A DNA stretch of 64,000 bases from Sphingobacteriales bacterium (GTDB lineage: Bacteria; Bacteroidota; Bacteroidia; Chitinophagales; UBA2359). A program made the translations under genes and the position numbers. Below, piece after piece: positions 1 to 8,470 of the stretch. The DNA is taken from positions 310,001 to 374,000 of the forward strand of contig JADJTG010000017.1 of assembly GCA_016711285.1 (NCBI GenBank). The letters are read 5' to 3'. Positions within the stretch are counted from its first letter, which is position 1, and every line of letters begins with the position of its first letter. The notes beneath the pieces were generated by a model. The model was not told the DNA's origin. It worked only from the letters and a program-made list of their open reading frames with translations, and searched no databases.

Positions 1-1155
1 CAGCAAGAAATACAATTAGCCAAATTGGAGCGCATGCAACAATACGCCGAAGCGCAGATGTGCCGCCGCAAAATTTTATTGCATTATTTTGATGAGCCTT
101 ACGAAAAAAACTGTGGTAATTGCGATGTATGCCGCAATCCGCCGCACTATACTGATGGAACGATACAGGCACAAAAAGCATTGTCGGTGGTGGCACGCAG
201 CCGCGAGCAAGCCACTTTGCAGATGGTAATTGATATTTTGAGGGCTTCGGTAAAGCAGGAATTGTTGGAAAAAGGGTTTCATTTGCTGAAAACCTACGGT
301 GCAGGGCGCGATGCCACCGCCGCCGACTGGCAAGTATATCTTCAGCAGCTCATACATTTGGGCTTATTGCGCATTGCTTACGAAGACCATAATTATCTCA
401 AAATTACCGAGTTGAGCAAAAAAGTTTTGTTTGAAGGAGAAAAAGTGCAGTTGGTATCGCCCGCCGACTGGCGCAAATCGTGGGAATTGGAAGAGGCAAA
501 ACCCGCCGCCAAAGCTCCGCGCCAAAAAGTGCGCGACGAACTCTTCGAGGCACTGCGCACACTGCGCAAACAAGTAGCCGATGAAGCGAACATTGCGCCT
601 TATTTGGTATTTTCAGATGCCACGCTGATGGAAATGGCTGCCGAAAAACCCCTCTCGCTTGCCGATATGCGCTTGATTTCGGGCGTGGGCGAGCGCAAAT
701 TAGAGCTGTACGGCGACATTTTTATCCAAGAAATTTTACAGTTTATTTATCAAGCCAACAAAAAAAACAATACTGCCGCTTTGGGGGTAAATACCAAAAC
801 CATCAGCCTCACGATGTTTCAAAGCGGAAAGAATGTGGCGGATATTGCCCGCGAGCGCAACATCACAGAAAACACCGTACACACTCATTTATTGGAACTC
901 TACCGACAAGGAGCAGCCATAGACATTGAACGAATTGTACCCAAAAACATATTAAATACCATTCAGCGGGCAATTCGGGAGGTGGGTGCAGAAGGAGGCA
1001 GCACCGCTATTTTTAAACACCTCAACGAAACCTGTACTTACGAGCAAATTCGCTGGGCTTTAATGTATCAAACTTCGATTGGACTTTTCTATACAACGAA
1101 AACAAAAATTAGAGCAATCTCTATTTATACAAAAAAGCACTTGCCCTTTATTTGA
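1..1155 (+). CDS. recQ: ATP-dependent DNA helicase RecQ, C-terminal part (5' end outside window)
   Basis: The frame is open from base 1, so the gene starts upstream; about 384 residues are present. What remains is the accessory half of a RecQ 3'-5' DNA helicase used in recombination and fork repair. First comes the zinc-binding module with four cysteines in the first 45 residues (Cys, then the cluster CGNCDVC), then an RQC winged helix, an HRDC domain around residues 175-255 (motif ISGVGERKLELYG), and a C-terminal helix-turn-helix (ARERNITENTVHTHLLELY) typical of Bacteroidota RecQ. The helicase core lies outside the window. The last 30 or so residues after the motif YEQIRWALMY look non-native and run into a terminator hairpin. 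In another frame from about 1068 the protein would end at a TAG at 1110-1112, just before the hairpin, so a one-base deletion is possible. Confidence 0.9.
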   Translation, partial: QQEIQLAKLERMQQYAEAQMCRRKILLHYFDEPYEKNCGNCDVCRNPPHYTDGTIQAQKALSVVARSREQATLQMVIDILRASVKQELLEKGFHLLKTYGAGRDATAADWQVYLQQLIHLGLLRIAYEDHNYLKITELSKKVLFEGEKVQLVSPADWRKSWELEEAKPAAKAPRQKVRDELFEALRTLRKQVADEANIAPYLVFSDATLMEMAAEKPLSLADMRLISGVGERKLELYGDIFIQEILQFIYQANKKNNTAALGVNTKTISLTMFQSGKNVADIARERNITENTVHTHLLELYRQGAAIDIERIVPKNILNTIQRAIREVGAEGGSTAIFKHLNETCTYEQIRWALMYQTSIGLFYTTKTKIRAISIYTKKHLPFI

Positions 1156-1173
1156 AAGCGCAAGTGCTTTTTT
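1131..1173 (+). terminator. Rho-independent terminator of recQ
   Basis: A perfect 14-bp inverted repeat (1131-1144 against 1160-1173) has A-rich and T-rich outer arms, so it can work in both directions. It serves recQ on the plus strand and possibly the DUF937 gene on the minus strand. The annotated recQ stop codon (1153-1155) lies in its loop, which is unusual. Confidence 0.8.
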
Positions 1174-1205
1174 ATATTTTTGCTGCAATAAATGAGCTTT
1201 AACGC

Positions 1206-1795
1206 TTATCTTTTTGTGAAAAATTTAAAGCCCATTTCCATCACATCGTCCATCATATTGCCATCGCCGTCACGGTCGAGCAAGCGACCAATGAATCCCA
1301 TTTGCTGCGGTGCCTGATTTTGCATTTGTCCTTGTGCGCTACGCAACCACTCCGACAAACCACCGGCGGCATCAGAAGAGGTTGCCTGACGTTGCTGGCG
1401 ACCCAAAACACCCATTAACATAGGAGCTAACATTTCCAATAATTGTCCTACTCCTTGTTGGTTCAATCCAGTATTTACACTTACTGCTTGCTCCACTGCC
1501 GGACGACTGCCGCCCAAAACGTGGCGCAAAATACCTGCACCTTCGCCGTTTTGCGGGTTGTTCACCAAATCCATTAAAGAATCCAAAACACTGCCGTCGT
1601 GTTTGTTGCTCAAAGCATTGTGCAAAGCCGAAGCACCTTCGGGTGTAGAAGCATTGCGGGCAAGTGCATTGGTAAGAATAGGAACAACTGCTCCCAATGC
1701 CGAATTCAACTGCTCCTCATTGGCTCCCACTTTGCTCATCATCTGCTGCAATGTTTTTCATCTAATTGCGAAGCTAATAAATTAAGAATGTCCAT
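1206..1795 (-). pseudogene. DUF937 (YidB-like) protein, frameshifted near the start
   Basis: The reading frame 1206-1751 encodes most of a DUF937 protein: helical, Gly/Asn/Gln-rich, with motifs such as GVGQLLEMLAPMLMGVLG, and a C-terminal tail with an acidic DRDGDGNMMDDV loop like a calcium-binding site. The function of the family is not established. The open frame has no proper start. The natural start is the ATG at 1793-1795, giving MDILNLLASQLDEK, which then falls out of frame. Adding one base in the five-base T run at 1754-1758 (plus strand) rejoins it to the downstream frame as DEKTLQQMMSKVGA, the usual N-terminus of this family. The restored product is about 196 residues. The lesion is either a sequencing indel or a true frameshift. 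Confidence 0.75.
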
Positions 1796-1908
1796 TTTTG
1801 TTGTTGTGTGATTTTTTTTAAAAAGAGTAAATAAAAATATGACTGTAAAAAAAGACTTTAAAAGATTTAAAGCCGTTTTAAAAAAGAAATAATAATCTTA
1901 CTAGATTG

Positions 1909-2163
1909 CTATGCCCTTCTTATCAAACTGGATAAAAAGAGCAATACCGCAGCACCTACAGTAGAAGTTATCAACTGACCGAGAAGCCCACCACCTGCTG
2001 AAATATTCAATAAACCAAACAGCCAAGAGCCTAAAAAAGCACCAATAACTCCTACAATAATATTACCAATTAATCCTAAACCGCCGCCGCGCATAATTTG
2101 CCCTGCCAACCAACCGGCAACCGCACCCAAAACGAGTACATAAATAAGATTATTTGCATTCAT
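1909..2163 (-). CDS. GlsB/YeaQ/YmgE family stress-response membrane protein
   Basis: This 84-residue protein has three hydrophobic segments, with the glycine-rich motifs GWLAGQIMRGGGLG and GNIIVGVIGAFLGSWLF that define the transglycosylase-associated (GlsB/YeaQ) family. Members are small inner-membrane proteins often linked to general stress; their biochemical role is unknown. The length is the family norm and the start is an ATG. The gene stands alone between the DUF937 and TPR genes, all on the minus strand. Confidence 0.9.
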   Translation of the reverse strand: MNANNLIYVLVLGAVAGWLAGQIMRGGGLGLIGNIIVGVIGAFLGSWLFGLLNISAGGGLLGQLITSTVGAAVLLFLSSLIRRA

Positions 2164-2356
2164 AATAAAAACTTTTTTAAAATGATTAAAAGAATAAATG
2201 TGTTTTTAAAACAGACTGGTATTAAAAATCGTTCCTTTTATTCAAAATAAAAAAACTTGATGCACGCTCAACAAAGCATTAAAGCAGCAGCAATAATTTG
2301 TTTTTCGGCTCATATAAAAAATAAAAATATTTATTACAGAGCATATTTTCAAGGGG

Positions 2357-2959
2357 TTATTTCCTTATCACACGTCCGCCTCTGTTGTTGTGCATATCTA
2401 TTTGCTGATACATCGGTATTTTTCCCTGCTGCTTAAAATAGGTATCCATTTGGCGCAGTGCATCTTTGATTTGCGGTGTGCTGGGTTGGAGGTCTTTTGC
2501 TTTTTGGTAATATTCTTTGGCTTCTTTGGGGCGGTTTTTGTTGAGGTACAAAGCCGCTAAATTCACATGTGCCATGGCGTTGGTTTCGTTGTCGGGCAAG
2601 CCCAATTCCACCGATTTTTTCAGGTAGGTTTCGGCACTGCTCATATCATTTTTTTGCTGCATCAGCGCGCTTTTCAAAAAATAATACATTGCATTGATAC
2701 CCGGCATCAGCCATTCGGGTTTCTTTGTCCAGCCCAATACCTGCTCGGCTTTGGCAAAATCCTGATTTTGCAGATGACGACCTGCTGCACCTACCGTGCC
2801 CAACAAAAAATAGCGGACAATGAGAATAATACACAGCAACAGAAACATCCACGACCACTCGAAGCCTACTGCAAAAGTAAGTCCTACAAAAGCAAGCAAG
2901 GATACGAAAAACAAAATAACCAATCGCTCGAAAGTGAAGAAGGCGAGAAAATTTATCAT
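2357..2959 (-). CDS. Membrane-anchored tetratricopeptide repeat protein
   Basis: The 200-residue protein starts with two hydrophobic segments (about residues 10-30 and 35-55) that form a membrane hairpin. About two to three TPR motifs follow, seen as AMAHVNLAALYLNKNRPKEAKEYY and preceding helices of the same spacing. The tail is basic and ends GGRVIRK. TPR domains bind other proteins; no partner can be named. It precedes the porW-like gene by about 130 bases in the convergent repeat-flanked minus-strand run, but a terminator between them suggests separate transcripts. The specific role is unknown. Confidence 0.75.
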   Translation of the reverse strand: MINFLAFFTFERLVILFFVSLLAFVGLTFAVGFEWSWMFLLLCIILIVRYFLLGTVGAAGRHLQNQDFAKAEQVLGWTKKPEWLMPGINAMYYFLKSALMQQKNDMSSAETYLKKSVELGLPDNETNAMAHVNLAALYLNKNRPKEAKEYYQKAKDLQPSTPQIKDALRQMDTYFKQQGKIPMYQQIDMHNNRGGRVIRK

Positions 2960-3025
2960 ATAATAAAAAATATTAAATATTTATAAAGTAAGGTTGAAGA
3001 TAGCATTTTTTTTATGGCAGTAAAC

Positions 3026-3067
3026 AGAAAAAAACGCTTTTGCGGCTCTTTGTGCTGCAAAAGCGTT
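3026..3067 (-). terminator. Rho-independent terminator of the porW/sprE-like gene
   Basis: An 11-bp perfect stem (3033-3043 against 3057-3067) is followed on the minus strand by a run of seven T residues. It lies 21 bases after the stop of the upstream minus-strand gene. Confidence 0.8.
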
Positions 3068-3087
3068 GGGTATTGTCGTTGTTTGTT

Positions 3088-6000
3088 TTATCTATCGCCG
3101 TAATTTTCGGTATAAAAAGTTTTGTAAGCGTCCATATCTTTTTGTTCAAAGAAAATAGAATAGTTTTCTTTGGATATTAATACGGTTTCATATTGTGCCG
3201 ATATAGAGCCGAACATATCTTTTTTGGCTTCTTTGAGCATTGCCAAATGCTCCTGTGCCGCCTGTGCCGAAGGGAATGTTTTTATTAAAATCAACGGCAT
3301 AGTAGCCGATAGGAGGAGCTGGTTGGTTCGCAACTCCATTGATTTGCTTTTATTAAATTCGCTGATTTGGTTCAGATAGGTGCTGATGGGTTTGGTATAG
3401 TCTATAAAAGCAATGGCGATATAGTGTTCGCCTTCGGGCTTATAGGCGTATTTGGGCGCATTTGCCGGAGATGATTTTTCGTTGCGCAAGTATGCGAGCA
3501 TTTCATCGGCTTTGACTTTGGCTGGTGTGCCTTTGTGCTTTTGAGAAACATCTTCCAAGGCGGCGATATATTTTTCTCTGCCCTCCAATTTGCCAATGGC
3601 AAAGGCACTGAGCAAATCAAATTGCGGCTGCATATCGTTGGAGGCAAAGAGTTTTTGCGATTCTTCGCGGCGGCTCAATACTTCCTTGTATTTTTCTTCT
3701 TCGTACATTTTATAGGTCTGCTCGTAGTATTTCAGCAATTCCTTGTCTAAGGTCACGGATTTATCGGCAAGTGCCGGATTATTAATCAACTTGGCATATT
3801 CGGAGTTGGGGTACTCGGCAAGGAGTTTATTTTTATAAGAGTCGGCTTTTTTGGTGTCGGTTTTGCCGTACAACAAATACAAGGTATAATATACCTGCGG
3901 CAAATACTCGCTTTGCGGAAAACGCTTGATGAGCGTTTCGTACATTTCAATGGCTTTGGGGGGGCTGCTGAGGAAATCTTTATAAATATTGGCTCCCGCA
4001 AAGAGTGCTTCTTCAATGCGTTTGTCGGAAGCGGCTAAACGTTCGGGTGTGGTGGGGAGCATCTTCATCAGGTCTTCGCGGCGCAGCCTGCCACTTTCGG
4101 CGAGCGAACTCAAATTGCCTTCGCCGCCTTCGTTGTCGGGTTCGGCGAGGTCGGTGGTGGCGGCGGCACTTCTGCGCCAGTTGTCGCTCAGGGTGCGGTT
4201 GCCCCAGTTGGTTTGGAAGGTGGTGAAGCCCAGCGATTTTTGGGTAGCATTGTAAAAATACCAAGTGCCATCAGCACCGGCGTTGTTGGCGGCGGCGGCA
4301 TTGTTGGCAGCCTGCGTTTGAGCAAGGGCGCGGGCGGCGGCGGCTTCCAATTCTACAATGAGTTTATCGAGCATTTCATCGCGCTCGCCTTTGGGTAGTC
4401 TGGCTATGCGCTGCATGCTATCTTCTGCCTCAATGGTTTTGATGTGTTTGCCCAATTCTACCAACACTTTGGCGCGGTCTTGAATTTCTGCCAATTTTGC
4501 GTAATCTTTTGGCAGATAGGTGAGTGCACTGTCGTAATAAGCCGCCGATTTTTCAAACTGGCGACCGTTGTATGCCATTTCTGCCAATTTCAAGAACGAA
4601 GTTCCTTTTTGTTGATTATTGCCTTTGCTATTGGCTGCTGATGCCTGTAAGAGTTCCGAAGCGCGGGCTTCGTCACCATTGGCGGCAGCAATTTCTGCCA
4701 TCGCAAACAAAATCTGGTCTTTATATTCGGCATTTTTATCGTCTTTCATCATTTTTGCCAAATAGCGCGTAGCTTGCTCGGCGCTGAAATCGCCGCTTTG
4801 CAGCTTGGATTTGGCGATATTCATTTTGGCGTTGAACTCTATGGGATAAACGGGCTTGCTTTTGAGGGTTTGGTTAAATGCGGTGACGGCTTCGGCATAA
4901 TTGCCCTCCGCGAGATACATTTGTCCGAGAATATAATGCAAGCGGGCACGCTGCGATTTTTTGCGTTGGGTGCGGATAGATTGCGCCAAAGCATTTTTAG
5001 CTTCTTCGGCGTTTTCTACCTTTAAGTAATACATAGCATAGAGGCTGTTGAGTTCGCCGAGCAGCTTGCGCGGAAAACCCGACATTTCGCGGGCAGAGTT
5101 GAGTACGGTGAGGGCTTCGGCGGCTTGGTCTTGCTGCAAATAGGTACGCGCCAGCCAGAGCACTGCTTCATAGCGGGCGGGGCGGTGGGCAAAGATAGAA
5201 CTGCGCACACCACTGCTGCGTCCGGTTTCGGGGGCTTCTGCCGCTTCTTTTTCTTTTGCTAATCGTTCTTCCTCTTCACGCGCCAATCGTTCTTCTTCTT
5301 CGCGTGCCAATCGCTCTTTTTCGGCGGCTTCTGCCGCTTCTTTTTCTTTTGCCAATCGTTCTTCTTCTTCACGCGCCAATTGTTCTTTTTCTTCGCGCTC
5401 TTTTTCGGCGGCTTCTGCCGCTTCTTTTTCCTGCCGTTCTTTTTCTTCTAAAGCCTCTTTTTCGTCCGCATCTTCTTTATCTTCACTTTTATTTTTAGGC
5501 ACATATTTAATCCCTTTTTTCCGTGCTTTTTCGCGCTCTTTCATTTCTTCCTTCTTTTCTTTGGCACGTTCTTTCCGTGCTTTTTCGCGTTCTTTGCGCT
5601 CCTTTTCCATTTGTTTTTTCTTATCTTCGGCTTTTTGCTCGCGCTCTTTTTCACGATCTTCCCGCTCCTCCTGCATTTGTTCTTTTTTCTCTTTGTTGGC
5701 ATCTTCGCGTGCTTCCTGTGCATCTTCGCGTTCTTTTGCTTTTTCTTTTTTATCTTTTTCTTTCTTTTTAAATAAATCTAAACGCTCCTGTTTGGAGATA
5801 CCACCGGGACCTTGCACACTCACACCGGCACCCAAGCCGGGCATACCTCTTTTGCGTCCACCTTTGGTTACTTTTTGGCGGTCGTAGATGCGGATGCTGT
5901 TTTTGAATTTTTTTCCGACCACCTGCAAGGCAGTGAGTGCCGAGTCGTAGTCGCCTTTGAGGTAGTAGGCTTTGCCGAGCAACAGGTAGCAGTCGTCTGC

Positions 6001-6363
6001 CCATTTGCTGTTGGGGTGCAATTGTAAATCTACGGTGCTTTTGCGTATTACGCGCCCCATTTCGCCGTGTACGGCAGCGGCTTTTTCGCCCCCTTCGAAG
6101 GTGAAGAGATTGAGGAGTTCGTCGAAATTATCGGTTTGGGCTACTTTCAGTTTTTTCATGCTTTCCTGCATGATTATTTTTGCATTGAAATAGCCATTGT
6201 AGCGGGCGGTCATATCGTGGTAGGCATAGCCCAATGCCGACATTTCTTTATCCTTTTTCTTTTTTTTAACGGCTCTGTGTGCTTTGGTTTGCGCTTGCGT
6301 TGCCTCCGTTACCAATAGCAACAGTGCTAAAAAAGTACATATTAAAAGAGAAAAACGTTTCAT
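3088..6363 (-). CDS. porW: Type IX secretion system TPR protein PorW/SprE
   Basis: This TPR-rich envelope protein resembles PorW (Porphyromonas) and SprE (Flavobacterium), which are needed for T9SS secretion and gliding. I start it at the ATG at 6361-6363 (about 1091 residues), because that places a signal peptide (KRFSLLICTFLALLLL, ending near ATQAQ) at the N-terminus; upstream codons would push it inward. Residues about 30-190 and 390-1090 are helical TPR-like repeats (for example LGKAYYLKGDYDSALTALQ and LYLLYGKTDTKKADSY). Between them, about 195-380, lies a long Lys/Glu/Arg-rich coiled-coil insert with near-repeats of EEEERLAKEKEAAEA, longer than I expect for the family. The C-terminal region holds a second conserved domain. 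Because the protein is thought to link the motor or trans-envelope parts to the PorN side, it probably serves the many T9SS cargo genes in this window. Confidence 0.8.
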   Translation of the reverse strand: MKRFSLLICTFLALLLLVTEATQAQTKAHRAVKKKKKDKEMSALGYAYHDMTARYNGYFNAKIIMQESMKKLKVAQTDNFDELLNLFTFEGGEKAAAVHGEMGRVIRKSTVDLQLHPNSKWADDCYLLLGKAYYLKGDYDSALTALQVVGKKFKNSIRIYDRQKVTKGGRKRGMPGLGAGVSVQGPGGISKQERLDLFKKKEKDKKEKAKEREDAQEAREDANKEKKEQMQEEREDREKEREQKAEDKKKQMEKERKEREKARKERAKEKKEEMKEREKARKKGIKYVPKNKSEDKEDADEKEALEEKERQEKEAAEAAEKEREEKEQLAREEEERLAKEKEAAEAAEKERLAREEEERLAREEEERLAKEKEAAEAPETGRSSGVRSSIFAHRPARYEAVLWLARTYLQQDQAAEALTVLNSAREMSGFPRKLLGELNSLYAMYYLKVENAEEAKNALAQSIRTQRKKSQRARLHYILGQMYLAEGNYAEAVTAFNQTLKSKPVYPIEFNAKMNIAKSKLQSGDFSAEQATRYLAKMMKDDKNAEYKDQILFAMAEIAAANGDEARASELLQASAANSKGNNQQKGTSFLKLAEMAYNGRQFEKSAAYYDSALTYLPKDYAKLAEIQDRAKVLVELGKHIKTIEAEDSMQRIARLPKGERDEMLDKLIVELEAAAARALAQTQAANNAAAANNAGADGTWYFYNATQKSLGFTTFQTNWGNRTLSDNWRRSAAATTDLAEPDNEGGEGNLSSLAESGRLRREDLMKMLPTTPERLAASDKRIEEALFAGANIYKDFLSSPPKAIEMYETLIKRFPQSEYLPQVYYTLYLLYGKTDTKKADSYKNKLLAEYPNSEYAKLINNPALADKSVTLDKELLKYYEQTYKMYEEEKYKEVLSRREESQKLFASNDMQPQFDLLSAFAIGKLEGREKYIAALEDVSQKHKGTPAKVKADEMLAYLRNEKSSPANAPKYAYKPEGEHYIAIAFIDYTKPISTYLNQISEFNKSKSMELRTNQLLLSATMPLILIKTFPSAQAAQEHLAMLKEAKKDMFGSISAQYETVLISKENYSIFFEQKDMDAYKTFYTENYGDR

Positions 6364-6386
6364 GTGTTTTATTTTGAAAAAACTGA

Positions 6387-6422
6387 ACAGACTTGTACTG
6401 TCTGTATGAACGAGCAAAGTTA
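6387..6422 (-). promoter_or_regulatory. Possible promoter and dyad upstream of porW/sprE
   Basis: Read on the minus strand, 6415-6422 is TAACTTTG, a match to the Bacteroidota -7 element TAnnTTTG. Between it and the start codon lies a small dyad (ACAGAC at 6387-6392, GTCTGT at 6400-6405). No well-spaced -33 TTTG was found (nearest about 12 bases away), so this is tentative. Confidence 0.3.
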
Positions 6423-6489
6423 TTTTAAATTTTACAAAGCATTATCATTTTTCGCCCGAAAAACTACAGGTAGTGGGATTTATAAGAAA

Positions 6490-6527
6490 AAAAACAGTTC
6501 TCAGCCTTCAGGCGGGGAACTGTTTTT
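6490..6527 (-). terminator. Bidirectional Rho-independent terminator
   Basis: An 11-bp perfect inverted repeat (6490-6500 against 6517-6527) with A/T-rich outer arms lies 35 bases past the stop of the 6562-7269 minus-strand gene. Confidence 0.75.
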
Positions 6528-6561
6528 GTAAATCACAAAACGATGGGTCGGGTTGGCAGCT

Positions 6562-7269
6562 CTATACTGCACTGCTCACATATATCTGCACTTCGTCGCT
6601 CCACTGCCCTACGGCTTCGTCTTCTTTTATATAAATGGCTTTGTATTTCCACAGTGCCGTTTTGCCGGAAGGCGGCAGGTCATGTTTATCCAAATAGTTG
6701 GGGCGGGTATCAATTGCCAAAAATTCAAAGCCTTTGCCCTCTCCCCTGTCCACATATAATCGGATACCCTGCATTTGTTTTTTGCTCCATCTGATTTCGG
6801 GAGTACCCCCCTGCACCAAACGCAATGTTAATAGGGGCTTGATAGCATTGAACCCGTTGCTGCCCGTTTGCTCAGTGCCCTCCAATCCCAAATCATTGCC
6901 ATCGGCGAGGGTGTAGGCGATGTGGCTTTTGATGCGCTTGCCCAAGCTGGCGGCACGCTTAAAGATACCCGGCTGCACAAAGGGCGGTGCGGCAGCCGTG
7001 AGGGGTGGTGTGGGCGGCGGCGAAGCGGTGGCTCCTGTTTCAATGCCGACGGCAAGTTCATTTTTAAAAGCCACTACCTTGCGCAAATACTCCTCTGTTT
7101 TGTTGCGGTAATCGAGCCAAAAAGAGTAGTAGAGTGCACTCGCCTGCATATCGGCGAGTTCGGGGGCGGCAATTCCGTATTTGGCAGTGTAGCCGCTGAG
7201 TTTTTGGGCGAAGTTTTTCAGCCACAAATCTCTTTCCCCTTCGTTGCGGGGAAGAAAAGCATCTTTCAT
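6562..7269 (-). CDS. Conserved hypothetical protein with C-terminal Fn3-like region
   Basis: The 235-residue protein has no signal peptide. An N-terminal helical part (about 1-80) contains WLKNFAQKLSGYTAKYGI and a second long helix. A Pro/Ala/Thr-rich linker (ASPPPTPPLTAAAPPF) follows. The C-terminal part (about 95-235) is predicted beta, with PEIRWSKKQMQGIRLYVDRG and SGKTALWKYKAIYI, which resembles a fibronectin type III strand order. I recall similar 'WLxNF' proteins in many Bacteroidota as uncharacterised cytoplasmic proteins, often beside repeat DNA, but cannot name a function. It sits immediately next to the minisatellite at 7433, sharing no transcript with it. The gene ends at a strong terminator. 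Confidence 0.6.
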   Translation of the reverse strand: MKDAFLPRNEGERDLWLKNFAQKLSGYTAKYGIAAPELADMQASALYYSFWLDYRNKTEEYLRKVVAFKNELAVGIETGATASPPPTPPLTAAAPPFVQPGIFKRAASLGKRIKSHIAYTLADGNDLGLEGTEQTGSNGFNAIKPLLTLRLVQGGTPEIRWSKKQMQGIRLYVDRGEGKGFEFLAIDTRPNYLDKHDLPPSGKTALWKYKAIYIKEDEAVGQWSDEVQIYVSSAV

Positions 7270-7432
7270 TGTGATAAAAATTTTGATTGTTAAAAAAAAA
7301 TGAAATCCCTATATATATAAAGCGGATATGGCGATATAACGCAGGGGTTTCATCACTATTGTAACAGATATAAAATTTTTTATCCAAAGTGGCAAATTGT
7401 CGGTTTGCGACAAAATACTACCGTTTGAGATT

Positions 7433-7812
7433 ACAATAGTGCAGTACGGCGTTGCAATAGTGCAGTACGGCGTTGCAATAGTGCAGTGCGGCGTTGCAAT
7501 AGTGCAGTGCGGCGTTGCAATAGTGCAGTGCGGCGTTGCAATAGTGCAGTGCGGCGTTGCAATAGTGCAGTGCGGCGTTGCAGCAGTGCAATACGGCGTT
7601 GCAGCAGTGCAATACGGCGTTGCAGCAGTGCAATACGGCGTTGCAGCAGTGCAATACGGCGTTGCAGCAGTGCAATACGGCGTTGCAGCAGTGCAATACG
7701 GCGTTGCAGCAGTGCAATACGGCGTGGAAGCAGTGCAATACGGCGTTGCAGCAGTGCAATACGGCGTTGCAGCAGTGCAATACGGCGTTGCAGCAGTGCA
7801 ATACGGCGTTGC
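7433..7812. repeat. 21-bp minisatellite, about 18 copies
   Basis: Tandem 21-bp units occur in two subfamilies: about seven units with GCAATAGTGCAGT(A/G)CGGCGTT, then about eleven with GCAGCAGTGCAATACGGCGTT. One unit near 7730 has a GTT to GTG G change (GGCGTGGAA). The second subfamily holds the short palindrome TTGCA-GCAG-TGCAA. The sharp change of subfamily within the array points to growth by slippage or unequal exchange. No leader or spacers are present, so it is not CRISPR. Confidence 0.9.
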
Positions 7813-7973
7813 AGTGCTGATTAACCAAGTTGCCAAGCTCTGCGAGGTATCGGGAATTGGTCGTTTTAACTTTGTCAAAGTTCGAACTTTGACAAAGTTG
7901 AGAAGTTGAGATAAAAAAATTACCTCCTGTGAAAAGGAAAAACAAGGGAGGTGAAATTGCTCCACCTAATAAA

Positions 7974-8020
7974 TTGTCTGAACCTTGATTTTCAGGATTA
8001 AAGAATTAACAGGATTTTTT
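7974..8020 (+). repeat. TTGTCTGAACC element, copy 1
   Basis: About 47 bp of the form TTGTCTGAACCnTGATTTT followed by GGATT-type subrepeats and a T run. It is the last conserved part of the first 187-bp unit. Further copies are at 8161-8207, 8359-8405 and, inverted, at 10211-10257 and 11879-11917. Confidence 0.8.
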
Positions 8021-8160
8021 AAAGTGTAGCGGGTTCGTCATCGGCTTCGGGGATAACTTTGTCAAAGTTGGAACTTTGACAAAGTTGAGAAGTTGAGATA
8101 AAAAAATTACCTCCTGTGAAAAGGAGAAACAAGGGAGGTGAAATTGCTCCACCTGATAAA

Positions 8161-8207
8161 TTGTCTGAACCTTGATTTTCAGGATTAAAGAATTAACAGG
8201 ATTTTTT
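8161..8207 (+). repeat. TTGTCTGAACC element, copy 2
   Basis: Nearly identical to copy 1, inside the second tandem unit. Confidence 0.8.
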
Positions 8208-8358
8208 AGAGGGCAGTGGGTTCGTCATTGGCTTCGTCATCGGCTGGGGGACAACTTTGTCAAAGTTGGAACTTTGACAAAGTTGAGAAGTTGAGATAAA
8301 AAAATTACCTCCTGTGAAAAGGAGAAACAAGGGAGGTGAAATTGCTCCACCTGATAAA

Positions 8359-8405
8359 TTGTCTGAACCTTGATTTTCAGGATTAAAGGATTAACAGGAT
8401 TTTTT
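8359..8405 (+). repeat. TTGTCTGAACC element, copy 3
   Basis: Nearly identical to copies 1 and 2, inside the third tandem unit; one internal base differs (AAAGGATTAAC instead of AAAGAATTAAC). Confidence 0.8.
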
Positions 8406-8470
8406 AGAGGGCAGTGGGTTCGTCATTGGCTTCGTCATCGGCTGGGGGATAACTTTGTCAAAGTTCGAAC

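Noticed and set aside
6364..6417. Longer N-terminus for the PorW/SprE-like protein
   Set aside because: It would bury the signal peptide 18 residues inside; ATG 6363 is better.
7309..7965. Several long overlapping open frames on both strands across the minisatellite
   Set aside because: They exist because a 21-bp unit without stops is repeated; none has a leader, start context or family match.
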